Shown one piece after another: positions 11,040 through 21,837 of a stretch of 64,000 bases of DNA; within the stretch, counting starts at the first letter, position 1; each line of letters starts with the position of its first letter. Under the pieces are notes generated by a model. It saw only the letters and a list, made by a program, of their open reading frames with translations. It had not been told where the DNA came from and did not search any database. A program made the translations under genes and the position numbers. The stretch comes from Paracentrotus lividus. Lineage: Eukaryota; Echinodermata; Echinoidea; Camarodonta; Echinidae. The DNA lies in assembly GCA_940671915.1 (NCBI GenBank), contig CALNVZ010000174.1:75686544-75750543 (forward strand), written 5' to 3'.

Positions 11040-13788
11040 TGGAGGTGTCACATTTACCGGGTAAATTGAACGGGTTTTCGCCGTTCACCGAAAAACAACA
11101 AATTCCAACACGGCAATAGAACAACGCACCGGGGCCACATTACATTTTTCTTAAATTTTCACCGGGTCGGTGTCGTTCTATACCGGGTCTGTATCGTTCT
11201 ATACCGGGTCTATAACCAGGTCCTAGCCAGCCTGGTACCGGGCTGACCGTCCTCAATATATAGTCCACGCTTTCCTTTTGTCCGTATGATTACCGCTTGC
11301 CCGCCGGCCTCAAACGCTCTCTGACAAGAAAAAAAAATTGTTTCTTCGCCGGGTGACTCACCGTTCCCACCGTTCGCAGACCGCATGCGAAAAAAAGTTG
11401 ATACGAACGACGGGACACGGAGGATACCCGGAGATAATAGACAGTGGTGTCGGTGATGACCCGTCTTTCTGATTTGCCTTCGGTTCATGCCCGGCGAATA
11501 TTTTGAGCATGACTGGAGCATGCTCAAAATTTTCGCCGGGCATAACCGCAGGCCTCGGTCGATGGAGACCCGGTGTACGGGCGTATAATGCATTGTAAAG
11601 ACGGTTTATGAATGGTGTAAGGACGGAAAAAGCGCTCCTCACCCGTCCACAAAGCGGTCGTGCACGTGGTGTCTGAAACTGGCAGATCTTCCCTTATTGG
11701 TGTCTTAAATCACTTATATGGTGTCTCAAACCGCCTTTTGTTTTCGAAGCTCTCGATCTCGTCGCTCTCTTTACAGGTCTAGAGAGGAATGATATTTAAG
11801 CTTTCAAACATACATATAATCTGAATTATTTTTATTGTCGTTGTCGGGGAGAAGAATTTAAAATTGGGTCCCTTCATGGACATTTAATGTAAAGTAATGT
11901 CAATTCTTTTTTTAATGTTTGCTTTGTTTTGTTTGACATTAGTTTTCTAAAGTTTTTAATTATAACAACTTTGTAATAAACATTATATTACTTTCCCAAT
12001 AAGCTTCAGTATAGTTTGGTCTCATACGTTTTGCCCAAATTACATGTTTACTTTATACGCGTTTCAATTAACAAAAATGTGTTAGTTTTATCGAATATTA
12101 TTTTAATTTCTCGCGCGAAAATGTCCCGTGCTTTTGAAATGATTAAAATCCTATATCAAATGAAATATTGTTATCATGATAAATACTTTATCATCTTTTT
12201 TACTCATTAATATTATGAATTGTCTAAATACTTTTTCATAATCATTCATTGCAATATTCTTTTAGCCAAATTATAACCCCCATAGAATCACATCAAGAAA
12301 AATGTCTACATCATTCATAATTCTGCAGTTGGAATGTTTTGTATGATCCATGGATTAGTTTTTTGTTTATTTTATTTCATTGTTTTACACACAACCACTT
12401 TGATGATTTTACTGTGATTAAATAGATTAATCAGAACTATACAAGACAATACCTTAATATAATATTTGTATTAATAAAATACATGCATAAGTGCCATTGT
12501 ATTCTATATCTGAGAAACCATCTTAAGAATTCCAAAAACACGAATTTTGTTACCCATAGATTGTATATAATTCATGTAATTAATCCAATATCAGAGGTAT
12601 ATGGTTATGTTTGTGAGATAGCAATATGAACCATTTTTCAAGGAAGCCTACACAGAATCGGAAATACAAAAAGAAACTTACCCAGGCATTTCCCGACCGA
12701 AAATTTAGGGAAAAGGTGCCTAAAATGGGAATTAGTTGCCTTTGCCCCACCTCCTTTTTTTAGAACGTCCCTCCCCTAGAATAAATAAATAATGATATAC
12801 ATGTATATGAATGGATGTAGTGACCCGTGTGGAACGACTCCTACCCTGCATGGTTGCTTGAATAATGATGGGATATTGGACGACCAAAGACCAAAACGCA
12901 GGCCCCCTATATATCAATAATAATAATCAAAACATACAAAATATCATTATTTCAAAATGAAGAAACTTTGTGGGGAAAAAAAATTCTTTGAGTTTTTCCC
13001 GTCTTTTCAGAACTCTAGGATAGAACAATATAATAAGTACGACCAATTCAATATTGTATAAAATCTATTATAAAGTGTAAATAATTTAACCAGCACTGAC
13101 TTGATATGAAAACTGAAACAGAGGCTAAAAGTAAATGTAACAAATGCGACAAAAAATGGGCCCCCTATAAAACTATAATTTCCGAGTAAAGCAGCCCCCA
13201 AATAAAGTTGATAATCACCTCCTTGTTTATGTCATATGATTTATTCTTTATGGTATATAATACTTTTGTTTTGTAAAAATATTACTTTGGGTATTAGTTT
13301 TTAACTCAAATTCATTTAGATAGTGATTGATCTTGTTGGTAAACAATCAAGGGGACAACTGATTTAAAAGCATAGTTTTCACGTATAGTTTCATGTACTA
13401 GGAGTTGGCAAGTTCAGCCACAAGGGGGCGTACTTGATGCGGAAAAAAAAGGGGGGGGGTTATCGATTCATGTTGCCCGACCTCACCGCGGTCCATCTCC
13501 GTCCTGTAAACGGGCATGAAACGGGCGCGGCGTCCTCATTCAGTCCTTTTACCGCCCTTTTAACGACTGGTCCGGTTTAAGACCGTTCTGAAAAACCCGG
13601 TCATCACCCGGAAAAGACCCGGCAAGAGTTCGGCCGTTCTTTAAAAACGGGTGCCCAGCGAGCTCCTATGAACGTGTTGGACGGGCTTCAACCGCTTCAC
13701 CGTGTGCCTCACCGTTTGCCGCCGTGTGCACAAATTTTGCCAGAACGGTGGCGAACAGTGCGCTAACACGGCTAATGTGACACCTGCA
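11040..13788. mobile_element. 2.75-kb TTA-flanked TIR element (Harbinger-like, non-autonomous)
   Basis: The left end TGGAGGTGTCACATT matches the reverse complement of the right end (TGCAGGTGTCACATT). Both are flanked by TTA (11037-11039 and 13789-13791), the 3-bp target used by PIF/Harbinger elements. Excising the element restores the LINE endonuclease frame exactly. Both terminal regions, about 11040-11700 and 13480-13788, are GC-rich with dispersed CCGGGT/ACGG words; the middle is AT-rich. No transposase frame is present, so it depended on another copy. Confidence 0.85.
11487..11543. other. 25-bp-stem hairpin
   Basis: Arms 11487-11511 and 11519-11543 (starting ATGCCCGGCGAATATT) pair with a single mismatch around a 7-nt loop. 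The hairpin lies in the GC-rich left flank of the TTA-flanked element. Confidence 0.85.
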
Positions 13789-13791
13789 TTA

Positions 13792-13850
13792 AAGACACCC
13801 ATTACAACAGTTTTCTTAATTATGTTCGCCGCTAGTTTCTCAACAAGTTA
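13792..13850 (-). pseudogene. LINE endonuclease, central part
   Basis: In minus-strand frame it reads AANIIKKTVVMGVFNEN. This corresponds to the endonuclease GDFN box, with Val replacing the Asp. It joins 11036 in frame once the TTA-flanked element is removed. Upstream of about 13850 the similarity ends at a stop and another element begins. Confidence 0.75.
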
Positions 13851-13852
13851 AA

Positions 13853-15830
13853 CAATAGCTGGCGTCAGTTGGGTTGACGTCAATGACCGTAGAGTGTGTT
13901 CCCTTGTCGCGACAAGGTGCTATCGTAGATTGTCGCCAGATAGACAATGTTTAGCAGAGCGGAACGGCGGCCAGTTGTAGGTTGCCGCGCTCCAGCGTAC
14001 GTTGCACGCATCGCTGAACCAAAAGGCCAGTGATATTTAAGCCGCTACGGTCTTTGTCGCCACCTACATTCACCAAAATCAGGATCGGCTTCCCATTCAG
14101 ATACTGTACAGTCGCCGCTTATTTTTGAAATTTTCAAAAATCACTCACGACCCAAATTATAATGCGCGACTTAGAAGACTATCACGAATATAAAGGTCGA
14201 CAGACCGCCATCAGGTAGAAAACACTCGATCGCCTGTGTCAGTCGCAAGGATCGCCACAGTGCGCAAGCTCATATTTTAGTTGATTTTAAGCTGCGACGA
14301 GAGAAGTCGAGCTGCGAGATGCGCGATGGTCGAGGCTATTTTATTATTGGATACAAGCTATTGTTAGTCTATTGTTTGCGTGGAAGCAAGTCGATGTCGT
14401 AGCCTACACTCTCAGAACGCTGGTAAAAAAACGCATATTAAAACCAGTTGGTTAAAAATGTTAACCAATAATGTATTAAAAAGAAAAGTTGGTTAAAAAA
14501 AAGGTGGTTAAACGTGAAAAAGCATGGGTTGGTTAAAAAAAAGCCCAATTCCAATATTAACCAACAGTTGGTTAAAAAAATTGGTCACGTGGAAGAAAAA
14601 CAACCAATGGGAAACGGGGATTTAACAAAGATACGCGCTCCGCTCCTCGCGCTAGAAATCTTGCGATTTTGATTTATACACGTAAGATATAATGCGCCTA
14701 TTCATTATGCACGTACTTTGTTCGCGACGACAAAAGGGTTACACAAGCTGACTGCTGGTCTGGCTGGACCTATCTTGACAATCTGATCAAAGTATATTGG
14801 TAGGTAGAAATGACTTGAAGAGTATAGGCCTGTGATATAGGACTAACATGCATTATTATTTGGACTAAGTTACATGGCCAGTACGATTCTTAATTATTTC
14901 GGTTGAGACGCTAGACCTAGCGTTAACTTAGGTATTAAACTTGCTTGAAATTTATGCAGCTCCGGTCTAACACAAGTTAGATACTTCGCTCTCCAACCAG
15001 CTTGGTCTCGGACTAAGTCATGAGGTCATAGATTTAGTTGGCTAAATATTAGAACTACGTAAGAACCATCACTTGAATCTAAATTTAGCCTAAATATTTT
15101 TAGACCTCTCGATGTGGATATAGTCCAATGATGCCTACTTGACTGGTTTAAGAGTGATGATTTTGGAATCTAAACTTAGAATCTAGGCCAGCATCCCGTT
15201 TCTATATTCTAGATCTATAATTAGAACCAGTTAGATCTCAGATACTGGACTAGATTGTAGACCTAACGTCTGAACCGAAGTAATGATATTGTACTGACTA
15301 CTGGACCAATACTTAGGCTACTGTAGGCCTGCCCTATTTAGGCCAACAAATAATGCATGTAGTCTAATAATACAGGCATAACTCTTCACGTTATTTGTAC
15401 CAATACTTTGATCAAATTGTCAAAAGGCCGGTCCAGTCCGGTCTATCGCTTGATTTTTTTTTTAACCAACCATGATGTATTAAAAAAAGAAATTAACCAA
15501 TTAAGTATTTAAAAATTTTACCAACTAGGGTTGGTTGAAATAAATTAAACAACTTTCTATTAAAATTTTAATACATAATTGGTTAAATTTTAACCAACTG
15601 GGGTTGGTTAACGCGTTTAACCAACAGTTGGTAAGTTCATATTTGAACCAACGGTTGGTTAAAATTTCGCCCGGTTGGTTAAAAATTTTCTGAGAGTGTA
15701 TTGTAGACAGAGTCGTAGATACGTATGTCATCTTCTTTCACCTACGATTCTGACACGATTCTGGCAGGTTCTAACATGAATAGGTTGTCGCCACAACGAT
15801 CGCCTCCTGTGGGATAGGCCCTTTAAGTGT
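13853..15830. mobile_element. probable older DNA element, interrupted
   Basis: A GC-moderate stretch (about 13853-14404 and 15701-15830) rich in GTCGCC, GTCGTAG and CGAC words, ending near AGGCCCTTTAAGTG. It behaves as one unit split by the TA-flanked element at 14407-15698. Clear terminal repeats were not found, so borders and class are uncertain. Confidence 0.35.
14407..15698. mobile_element. TA-flanked TIR element with TTAACCAAC-rich ends (mariner-like MITE)
   Basis: The left end CACTCTCAGAA and the right end TTCTGAGAGTG are exact inverted copies. Each is bounded by TA (14405-14406 and 15699-15700), a Tc1/mariner-type duplication. Inside each end, copies of GGTTGGTTAAA and TTAACCAAC crowd together in both orientations (14440-14590 and 15460-15680). 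The interior of about 850 bp is non-coding. Removing it gives a continuous GTCGTAGCC-TA-TTGTAGAC host sequence. Confidence 0.85.
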
Positions 15831-15841
15831 GACGCCGACTT

Positions 15842-15960
15842 TCTTCCCAAACTTCACCACAGCCTCCCCGGGACTCTCTCCTTTTATTTCCGACAACCAG
15901 AAAATTCTCATGTTGGGAAACCGGGTTTGTTGCTCCATGCTGCCCAGCTTCATCTGCATG
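15842..15960 (-). CDS. weak candidate exon
   Basis: The minus strand has TTTTCATGCAG as a possible acceptor, then an open frame reading MKLGSMEQQTRFPNMRIFWL and on through GEAVVKFGKKVGVTLK, with coding-like composition. The frame then enters what looks like transposon end sequence. No donor was found and the product is not recognised. It could equally be a chance frame or a captured piece. Confidence 0.2.
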
Positions 15961-15969
15961 AAAATTCTT

Positions 15970-16314
15970 ACATGGATGTAATCACACACACACAGCATGA
16001 TCACATTGAGTCGTCACACACACACAATCCAGCGGTATTTTACCAATAGGCAAGGCCGTTCTGCTGCCGAGGATGACTGAACTGTCATGGTGTCACGTTG
16101 TTGACTACCTGAGCATGATGACGGGCAAAATGATATCACAAAGTACAGCAAAAGTATATCAAAATAACACTTCACAATAGTCCTGTGACATCAGTAGCAC
16201 ATTACAAATGATCTGATATAAAAGATAAGTTTTGAAAATGAACTCAGGCCCAACTAAAAGAAGAAGAGACCTGGAGCAGCTGTCTTCCCCTGTTGCTATT
16301 ATATAACAATAATA
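15970..16314. other. non-coding stretch with short CA tracts
   Basis: Two short (CA)n tracts near 15986 and 16013; otherwise unremarkable AT-rich sequence. Confidence 0.5.
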
Positions 16315-16505
16315 CATGTAAATGGGCATTGGACCAAATGGCTATTGGACCAAATGGCAATGAAGATAGATGAACTGGCTATTGGACGAAGTGGCAATGG
16401 GACTAATTTGCTATTAGACCAAATGGCTATTGGACCAAATGGCTGTTGGAACAAATGGCTATTGGACCAACTGGCTATTTGATCATCTGGCAATTGGACC
16501 GAAAC
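16315..16505. repeat. second ATTGGACCAAATGGC array
   Basis: About ten degenerate ~18-bp units (GGCTATTGGACCAAAT and variants), related to 7945-8150, including the shared GAACTG and GGACGAAGTGGC spacer units. Confidence 0.85.
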
Positions 16506-17304
16506 ACACACATTGAAGATTTTCAACTTTCTTATTTGTAATGCGATTTCTTTGGAATTTGCGTGAGTAGTTAGCGCCCACTAAACTCTATAATAAATAC
16601 AACTTCCTCTACCTCTTGAAAGATAAGTAGATTTAGAAATTTAAATGCCAATGTCATTATTTTGTCTTAAATTTGAAAAAGGCAATGATTTTTTTAAGAC
16701 CAAATAACTTTGACCAAAAAAGCTGTTAAGACCTTTAAGTACAACAGTATGGCTAATGAAATGTGTCATTTTTTCTCTCCTTGCAGAACAAATGGGTGTT
16801 CGAAATCTGAAAAAAAAAATAAACCTTTTGAAGGGATGATTCTTGAGCGCAAAGCGCGCGCCGAAATTTTTGACTAAAAATGACCCGAAGCAGTATATTT
16901 TTACTTTTCTGGTTCTATTTTTGTTGTTGTTATTCTTTTACAAATGGTGACGATTATCTTTCTTTTAGCCAAAAAAAAAAAGAAAAGAAAAAAAAAGAAA
17001 GGATTTTCAAGCGCGAATCGTCAAGTGAAAAATTTTATACCACACCTCTTTAATTATACAAAAATCAAGTACATAATTTGATACAAGGGTTTTGTTTCGT
17101 TTTGTTTTGGTTTGTTTCAGCAAATGTTTTAGAATTATAAATGTTTTCATCGGATATGTGACGGAAATACTGAAAATTTGGTTGATATACCTAGATGTTT
17201 TAATTTTCATCTACTTCTGTAGATATTTTCATACCAACACTAGTTGCAATAACACCCTCTTATGATAGCAATGACACGGCATGAATGCAAAGCTGTGCAA
17301 GTGG
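16506..17304. other. AT-rich non-coding stretch
   Basis: Holds poly-A runs and, at about 16850, a GAGCGCAAAGCGCGCG patch similar to the dispersed CGCGCTTCGCGCTCGC motif. No gene seen. Confidence 0.5.
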
Positions 17305-17512
17305 GCTTATGCTAAAGTGTTGCGTTGTGGCGCGGCGCGGCGCGTTAAAAAATGGAAATAATCGACGAAAAAAAAAACAAGGTGTCTTTCAAAAAGCGTC
17401 CTACGAAAAAAGGAAAAGATTCTGGATCGATTTTTGTGAAATTTTTGGAAATGATTATCATTTTCCGGACTCGAACTTTAGCATAAGCCCTTGTGTGGGT
17501 TAGAGTGCATGT

Positions 17513-17513
17513 G

Positions 17514-17552
<39 letters not shown>

Positions 17553-17570
17553 TGGGTGTGTGTGTGTGTC
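17513..17570. repeat. (TG)n microsatellite
   Basis: About 27 TG units with two GG interruptions. Confidence 0.95.
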
Positions 17571-18556
17571 CAAAATTGTGTGACTAATAGTTCAAAACGA
17601 TGCATATGGATTTTAACACTTAAGCGTCAACCCTTCTAACACACTGCGCGCCGCTATAAAAGCTGCAAAACGGTACAATTTTCCTCTTGTTTCAACCATA
17701 TCTTTTTGACCGATGGGCCTAGTTCACCAACGGAAAAAGTATTAGAAAATGTAACTCTTCTTCGTTTATGGTGATATAAAATCACGATTTTTTGCTCTTT
17801 CAGCGTACCGTCATTTTTGTTTGAATTTCATCAATTTTGTCAAAGTTTCTATGGTATTGAACTTTTTTGACTGAATGTTTCCGGCTTTTCAGTAAGTTTC
17901 TTGCCGGGAGTGGCTATTTTTCACCAACGGAAAAGATTTAAGTTATTCAGCTCATTCTGAAAATGTTGATATATAAATTATTCGTATTGGATGAAAAAAA
18001 AGCACCGTCATTTTTTACTCAAAAGATCAAACCAATTGATGCCTACGCTGATTTGGGAACTTGGCTATAGCGAGCCAGGCCGGCTACGGGTCGTACCATT
18101 CTTGCTCAGGGGAAATCAAGGGTTTTTTAATTCTGTGGATCACTACGGTATCGAGATTGAATTAGAAAAAAGAAAGAAAAAGGCGACATTTGTACTGATT
18201 TTTCGTAAATAATCACGCAGTCAGGTAGCGATGGGATTCCTTGACAAGAAAATGACAAGAAACAATGTCTGCTGAAAATAAATAAACGGTCTCAATAAAT
18301 CGCCGTACGTGTCCTCCCACTAAGCCCAAACGCCGTGTCACCCCTAGCTTGCTCTAAATAGAACAGTCGCCTACCTATCGTGATCCGGCCGGCCAATCAG
18401 ATTCAACCGCACAGCTGACCGGACATTGTACGCGGTAGTCGTTCTGTGTATGCGCACAGCTATACCCGGGCTGATTAAAAGCGTCAAATTAGGTGAAAGA
18501 AATCGGGGTCACAAATTCATATGAAAATTTTGGTCGATGCTGTTTACGGCTATCGG

Positions 18557-18849
18557 CAGCAATCAGAAATCGCGATGGGCTAGTCTGGTCACTCCTGGTC
18601 CCGGTCCACGTTCACATGGTTTAAATTGCGAATTTCAATGAAATTCCTGGTCCTGGTCCTGGTCCACAGAATCAGGGGGCCGGCCTTAGTACTCACATAA
18701 TGCCAGCAACCAGAAATCGTGATGGGCTAGTCCTGGTCCACTCCTGTTCCCGGTCCACGTTCACATTGTTTTAAATTGCGAATTTCAATGAAATTCCTGG
18801 TCCTGGTCCACAGAATCAGGGGGCCGGCCTTTGTACTCACACAATGCCA
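18557..18849. repeat. tandem duplication, 146-bp unit
   Basis: Two adjacent copies starting at about 18557 and 18703 share AGAAATCGYGATGGGCTAG, CCCGGTCCACGTTCACA, AATTTCAATGAAATTCC and GGGGGCCGGCCT. The short word CCTGGT(CC) is further amplified inside each. Confidence 0.9.
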
Positions 18850-19047
18850 GCTCCTAAATTCTTTTGTCTTGGAAGAACTTGAATCCGCTAATGACTTGGG
18901 CTCATTTCCTAAAATTTCACAAAAATCGATTCAGAATCTTTTCCTTTTTTTGTAGGACGCTTTCAAGACACCTTATTTTTTTTTCGTCGATTATTTCCAT
19001 TTTTCAGCGCGCCGCGCCGCGCCACAACGCTACACTTTAGCATAAGC

Positions 19048-19705
19048 TGTGCAAAGTGCATACTTATGAACACACACCGTTCAGATATAACAATTGTCTG
19101 TAAAATCTTAAACCCAATGACAATGATTGTATTACATTATTCTTTGAAAAATGACAAAACAAGTGATAATGTTAGAATTGAGTTTTGTGAATTTTATTTT
19201 TTTTTATAAATAAAAATTGTGTTCTCGTTTAAACTTTTGCGCCCATTCTAATTTGTTTAGGGTGTGATTCATTATTAATTAAAGCTTAATTATCGTGGCT
19301 CACCCCCCCCCCCTTGCCGAAGACGACTAGAGATATGTAGGCTAAATCGCCCTTCGTGCTCTTTTCTACTCCTGTAGCTTCATATTTAATTTCCCCATTT
19401 AGCATCCTTCCCTTTTTTCAACATTTCTGTTATTTCTTGCATTTTCATTAATTTTCCTTTTCTGAGGGTCACATTTCGTTGGGGTACCTCTGAATCTGCC
19501 AAACCTTTTGAGGGAAGGAGTAGCCATTCACAGATTGGAAGGGGTGGTTCCAATGGATGATTAGCAATTAAACAACCATTCCCATCCTCGCTTGTCATTA
19601 CAGAAGGGTTACTCCATGCGAAAAGTAATGTAATAATTGTAACAGAAAGAAAAGCCAAGGGCTTGGCATAAAAGCAATAGTTATAAAGCATTTAAAGTTA
19701 GGGGA
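19048..19705. other. AT-rich non-coding stretch
   Basis: Contains a C-run near 19303. A minus-strand open frame here runs out of the minisatellite and is not convincing. Confidence 0.5.
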
Positions 19706-20018
19706 GATGTCATCCGGGGAATTCTCCTTGGGGGGACCTATCCTCCAGGGGAGATGTCCTCCGGGGGAGTTGTCCTCCAGGGGAGTTGTCCTCAGGGGGT
19801 GTTGTCCTCCGGGGGAGTTGTCCTCCAGGGGAGTTGTCCAGGGGGAAGTTGTCCTCCGTGGGAGTTGTCCCTGGGGAAAGCTGTCCTCCGGGGGACACGT
19901 CCTTGGGGGGACCTGTCCTCCGGGGGAGCTGTCCTCCAGGGGAGTTGTCCTATGGGGGAGTTGTCCTCCAGGGGAGTTGTCCCCGGGGGAGATGTCCTCC
20001 GGGGGAGATGTCCTAGAA
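19706..20018. repeat. 16-bp minisatellite, unit near GTTGTCCTCCGGGGGA
   Basis: About 19 units, mostly 16 bp, with GAGTTG/GAGATG and CCAGG/CCGGG alternatives. Because 16 is not divisible by three and the unit lacks stops, several overlapping open frames of 60-209 codons arise on both strands; none is a gene. Confidence 0.95.
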
Positions 20019-20149
20019 CCTATTTCTCCGTGTCTAATATTCCTCAAAGAGTGGAGGGCACTAAAGAGAGGGCATATCAGAGCTATAGAGAATTTAAGAA
20101 ATAAAAACAAAGATTCCATAAAAAAGAGGAGATGTATGCGTGACAAATC

Positions 20150-21531
20150 AGGGTATATATCCCCCACTGCCAAGTTTGTTTCCCCTTGTACTGAGCCCTA
20201 TCCAGACCAAGGGGGGGGGCACAATGTGTCCACAATGTGTCCACAATGTGTGCACAATGTGCCCCCCTACCCCCATCGAACTTGTATACGCCATTTTTAT
20301 ACGCTTGGATTTTTTTTTTTTTATCAAACTTGGTGACTTTTCCTAAAGATTTATTCACGATCATTTTGATACATATTTTGTGGGGGTATAATGTTCCAAA
20401 TGCCAACCATAAATCGGTAACTATGTTTATAAAAAAATTTGGTCGTTTTCGATTTTCATAGTTCTAAACAATATTATGGAGGTTTCTTTATTCAAATTGA
20501 ATTGAATTAACATTCTTAACTGAAAAGACTCTTTTTCTTTTGTTTTTGTTACTTTTCGTGTGCAAAATGGCGGAAAACAAAATATATATGCAATTGAAAT
20601 TCACAGAATATGATTATTCCTTGTTGTATAATCACTTTGCATGCCTAGACAGTGAAAATTAGTACAAAAACTATTTAAATTAAATTATTTTAGTTAATTA
20701 ACTGAGGCGCCCTCTAGTGACGAGATTGCGTGTTTTTCTTTTTTCAGAGAATAAAGCGCCCCATTTGACATTTTTAATAGATGAATGAATAATGAATGAA
20801 TTATAAAACATATTTGAACCTGTCTCTATCATCAAACTGTGATTTTAGAGAGTCGAAATGATTTAATTCGAATTATGTGCATTTTCTATGTATTTCTTTT
20901 TTTTTTTAACTGTGAATAGCGCCCCCATAAGGTGACCTTGAGAATTTTTTGTTGTACCAAGTTGTAGAGCTCCAGTTGTTCTATCGTCATGCCAAATATG
21001 AAAGTGATCGGTAAAATAATGTTTACAAAAATATGAAGGGGGCACAATGTGCCCCCCCCCCTATGGCCTATGAACCATCAAAATACCTTGGTCTTGAAAG
21101 GGTTAAAGATGAAAGTCAATATTTCCTCATAACTTTTTTAAAAAGAACTTTCGACAACAATGTTGTACTGAAATATGTGGCATTCTTATTTGTCTTTAAA
21201 GTCAAACAAAATTCCGTTCCTAAAAATAAGAGGGCAATTATCTAAACTCTCATTGTTGCAGGGCATCATTTTTATTTTTTGTTTATTTATTTTTAGTTTT
21301 ATTGTATGCGATTTTCGTGCACTAGGTCCTATCAAAATGTTGACAAACAAATTAAATTACTCAAAACAAGTATATTATGTCAACGTTAGTCCGAATGTGC
21401 GCAAAAACGCACGAAGCAGGGGAGGGTAGGAAACAAAGCATGGATTAAGAAGTCAATAAGTAGCTCACAAGCTATCGACGTATGTCACCGAACAGTAACA
21501 TACGTTCATGCATCCGGCACGTTAAATGAGT
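20150..21531. mobile_element. copy of the TTAA-flanked ~630-bp element, interrupted by a MITE
   Basis: Sequence at 20160-20190 plus 21103-21531 matches the complete element at 54150-54778, including GCACGAAGCAGGGGAGGGTA and the end CATCCGGCACG. The insertion at 20196-21102 splits it at a TTAA. Its left end is truncated. Confidence 0.75.
20196..21102. mobile_element. piggyBac-like MITE, copy 1
   Basis: Ends CCCTATCCAGACCAAGG and, inverted, CCCTTTCAAGACCAAGG. The right flank is TTAA; the left flank TGAG replaces TTAA. The body matches copy 2 (55172-56108) throughout, including CACAATGTG boxes inside G/C runs near both ends. CCCT ends plus a TTAA target fit piggyBac. It is non-coding. Confidence 0.8.
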
Positions 21532-21544
21532 TGATCATATGTCA

Positions 21545-21837
21545 TGCGCGTATTCTGGGGGGGGGGGGGCTTTACTGCGGTCCGGCCCCCCGGGACTGGC
21601 ATGGGGCGCCGAAAAAAGAAGAAAAAAGGGAGAAAGGAAGAAAAAAAAGAAAGAAAAGAGAAAAAAACAAAGAAAGGGAAAGGAATGAAAGGGAAAGAAA
21701 GTGGAAAAAAGAAGGGGAGAAGATAGAGAGATAGGAGTAAAAAAAAAAAGAGAAAAGAGTACGAGAAGGAGAAGGAAGGAAAAAAGGAGAGGGAAGGGGG
21801 CGCCTATAAAAAATGTCGCGTGTGGGGGGGGCAGCAA
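21545..21837. repeat. G-run and purine-only tract
   Basis: Ten or more Gs near 21557, then about 190 bases almost wholly A/G (21607-21795), ending near GGGGGGGGC. This is low complexity; open frames here are artefacts. Confidence 0.9.

Larger units (their letters stand above)
17305..19047. mobile_element. 1.74-kb Mutator-like element with ~160-bp TIRs
   Basis: The left arm (17305-17465) and the right arm (18890-19047, inverted) match over GCTTATGCTAAAGTGT, the GGCGCGGCGCGG box, GGAAATAATCGACG, GGTGTCTT, AGGAAAAGATTCTG and ATCGATTTTTGTGAAATTTT. TGTGCAAGTG on the left and TGTGCAAAGTG on the right look like an imperfect 10-11-bp target duplication. Long TIRs and a duplication of this size point to Mutator/foldback. 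No transposase is visible. The interior contains a (TG)n tract, CACCAACGGAAAA twice (about 17726 and 17922), and a tandem duplication. Confidence 0.75.

Noticed and set aside
19707-20336. 209-codon plus-strand and 191-codon minus-strand open frames
   Set aside because: Both run through the 16-bp minisatellite and stay open only because the unit lacks stops.
21531-21837. Lys/Glu-rich and Phe/Ser-rich frames
   Set aside because: Products of a purine-only tract.
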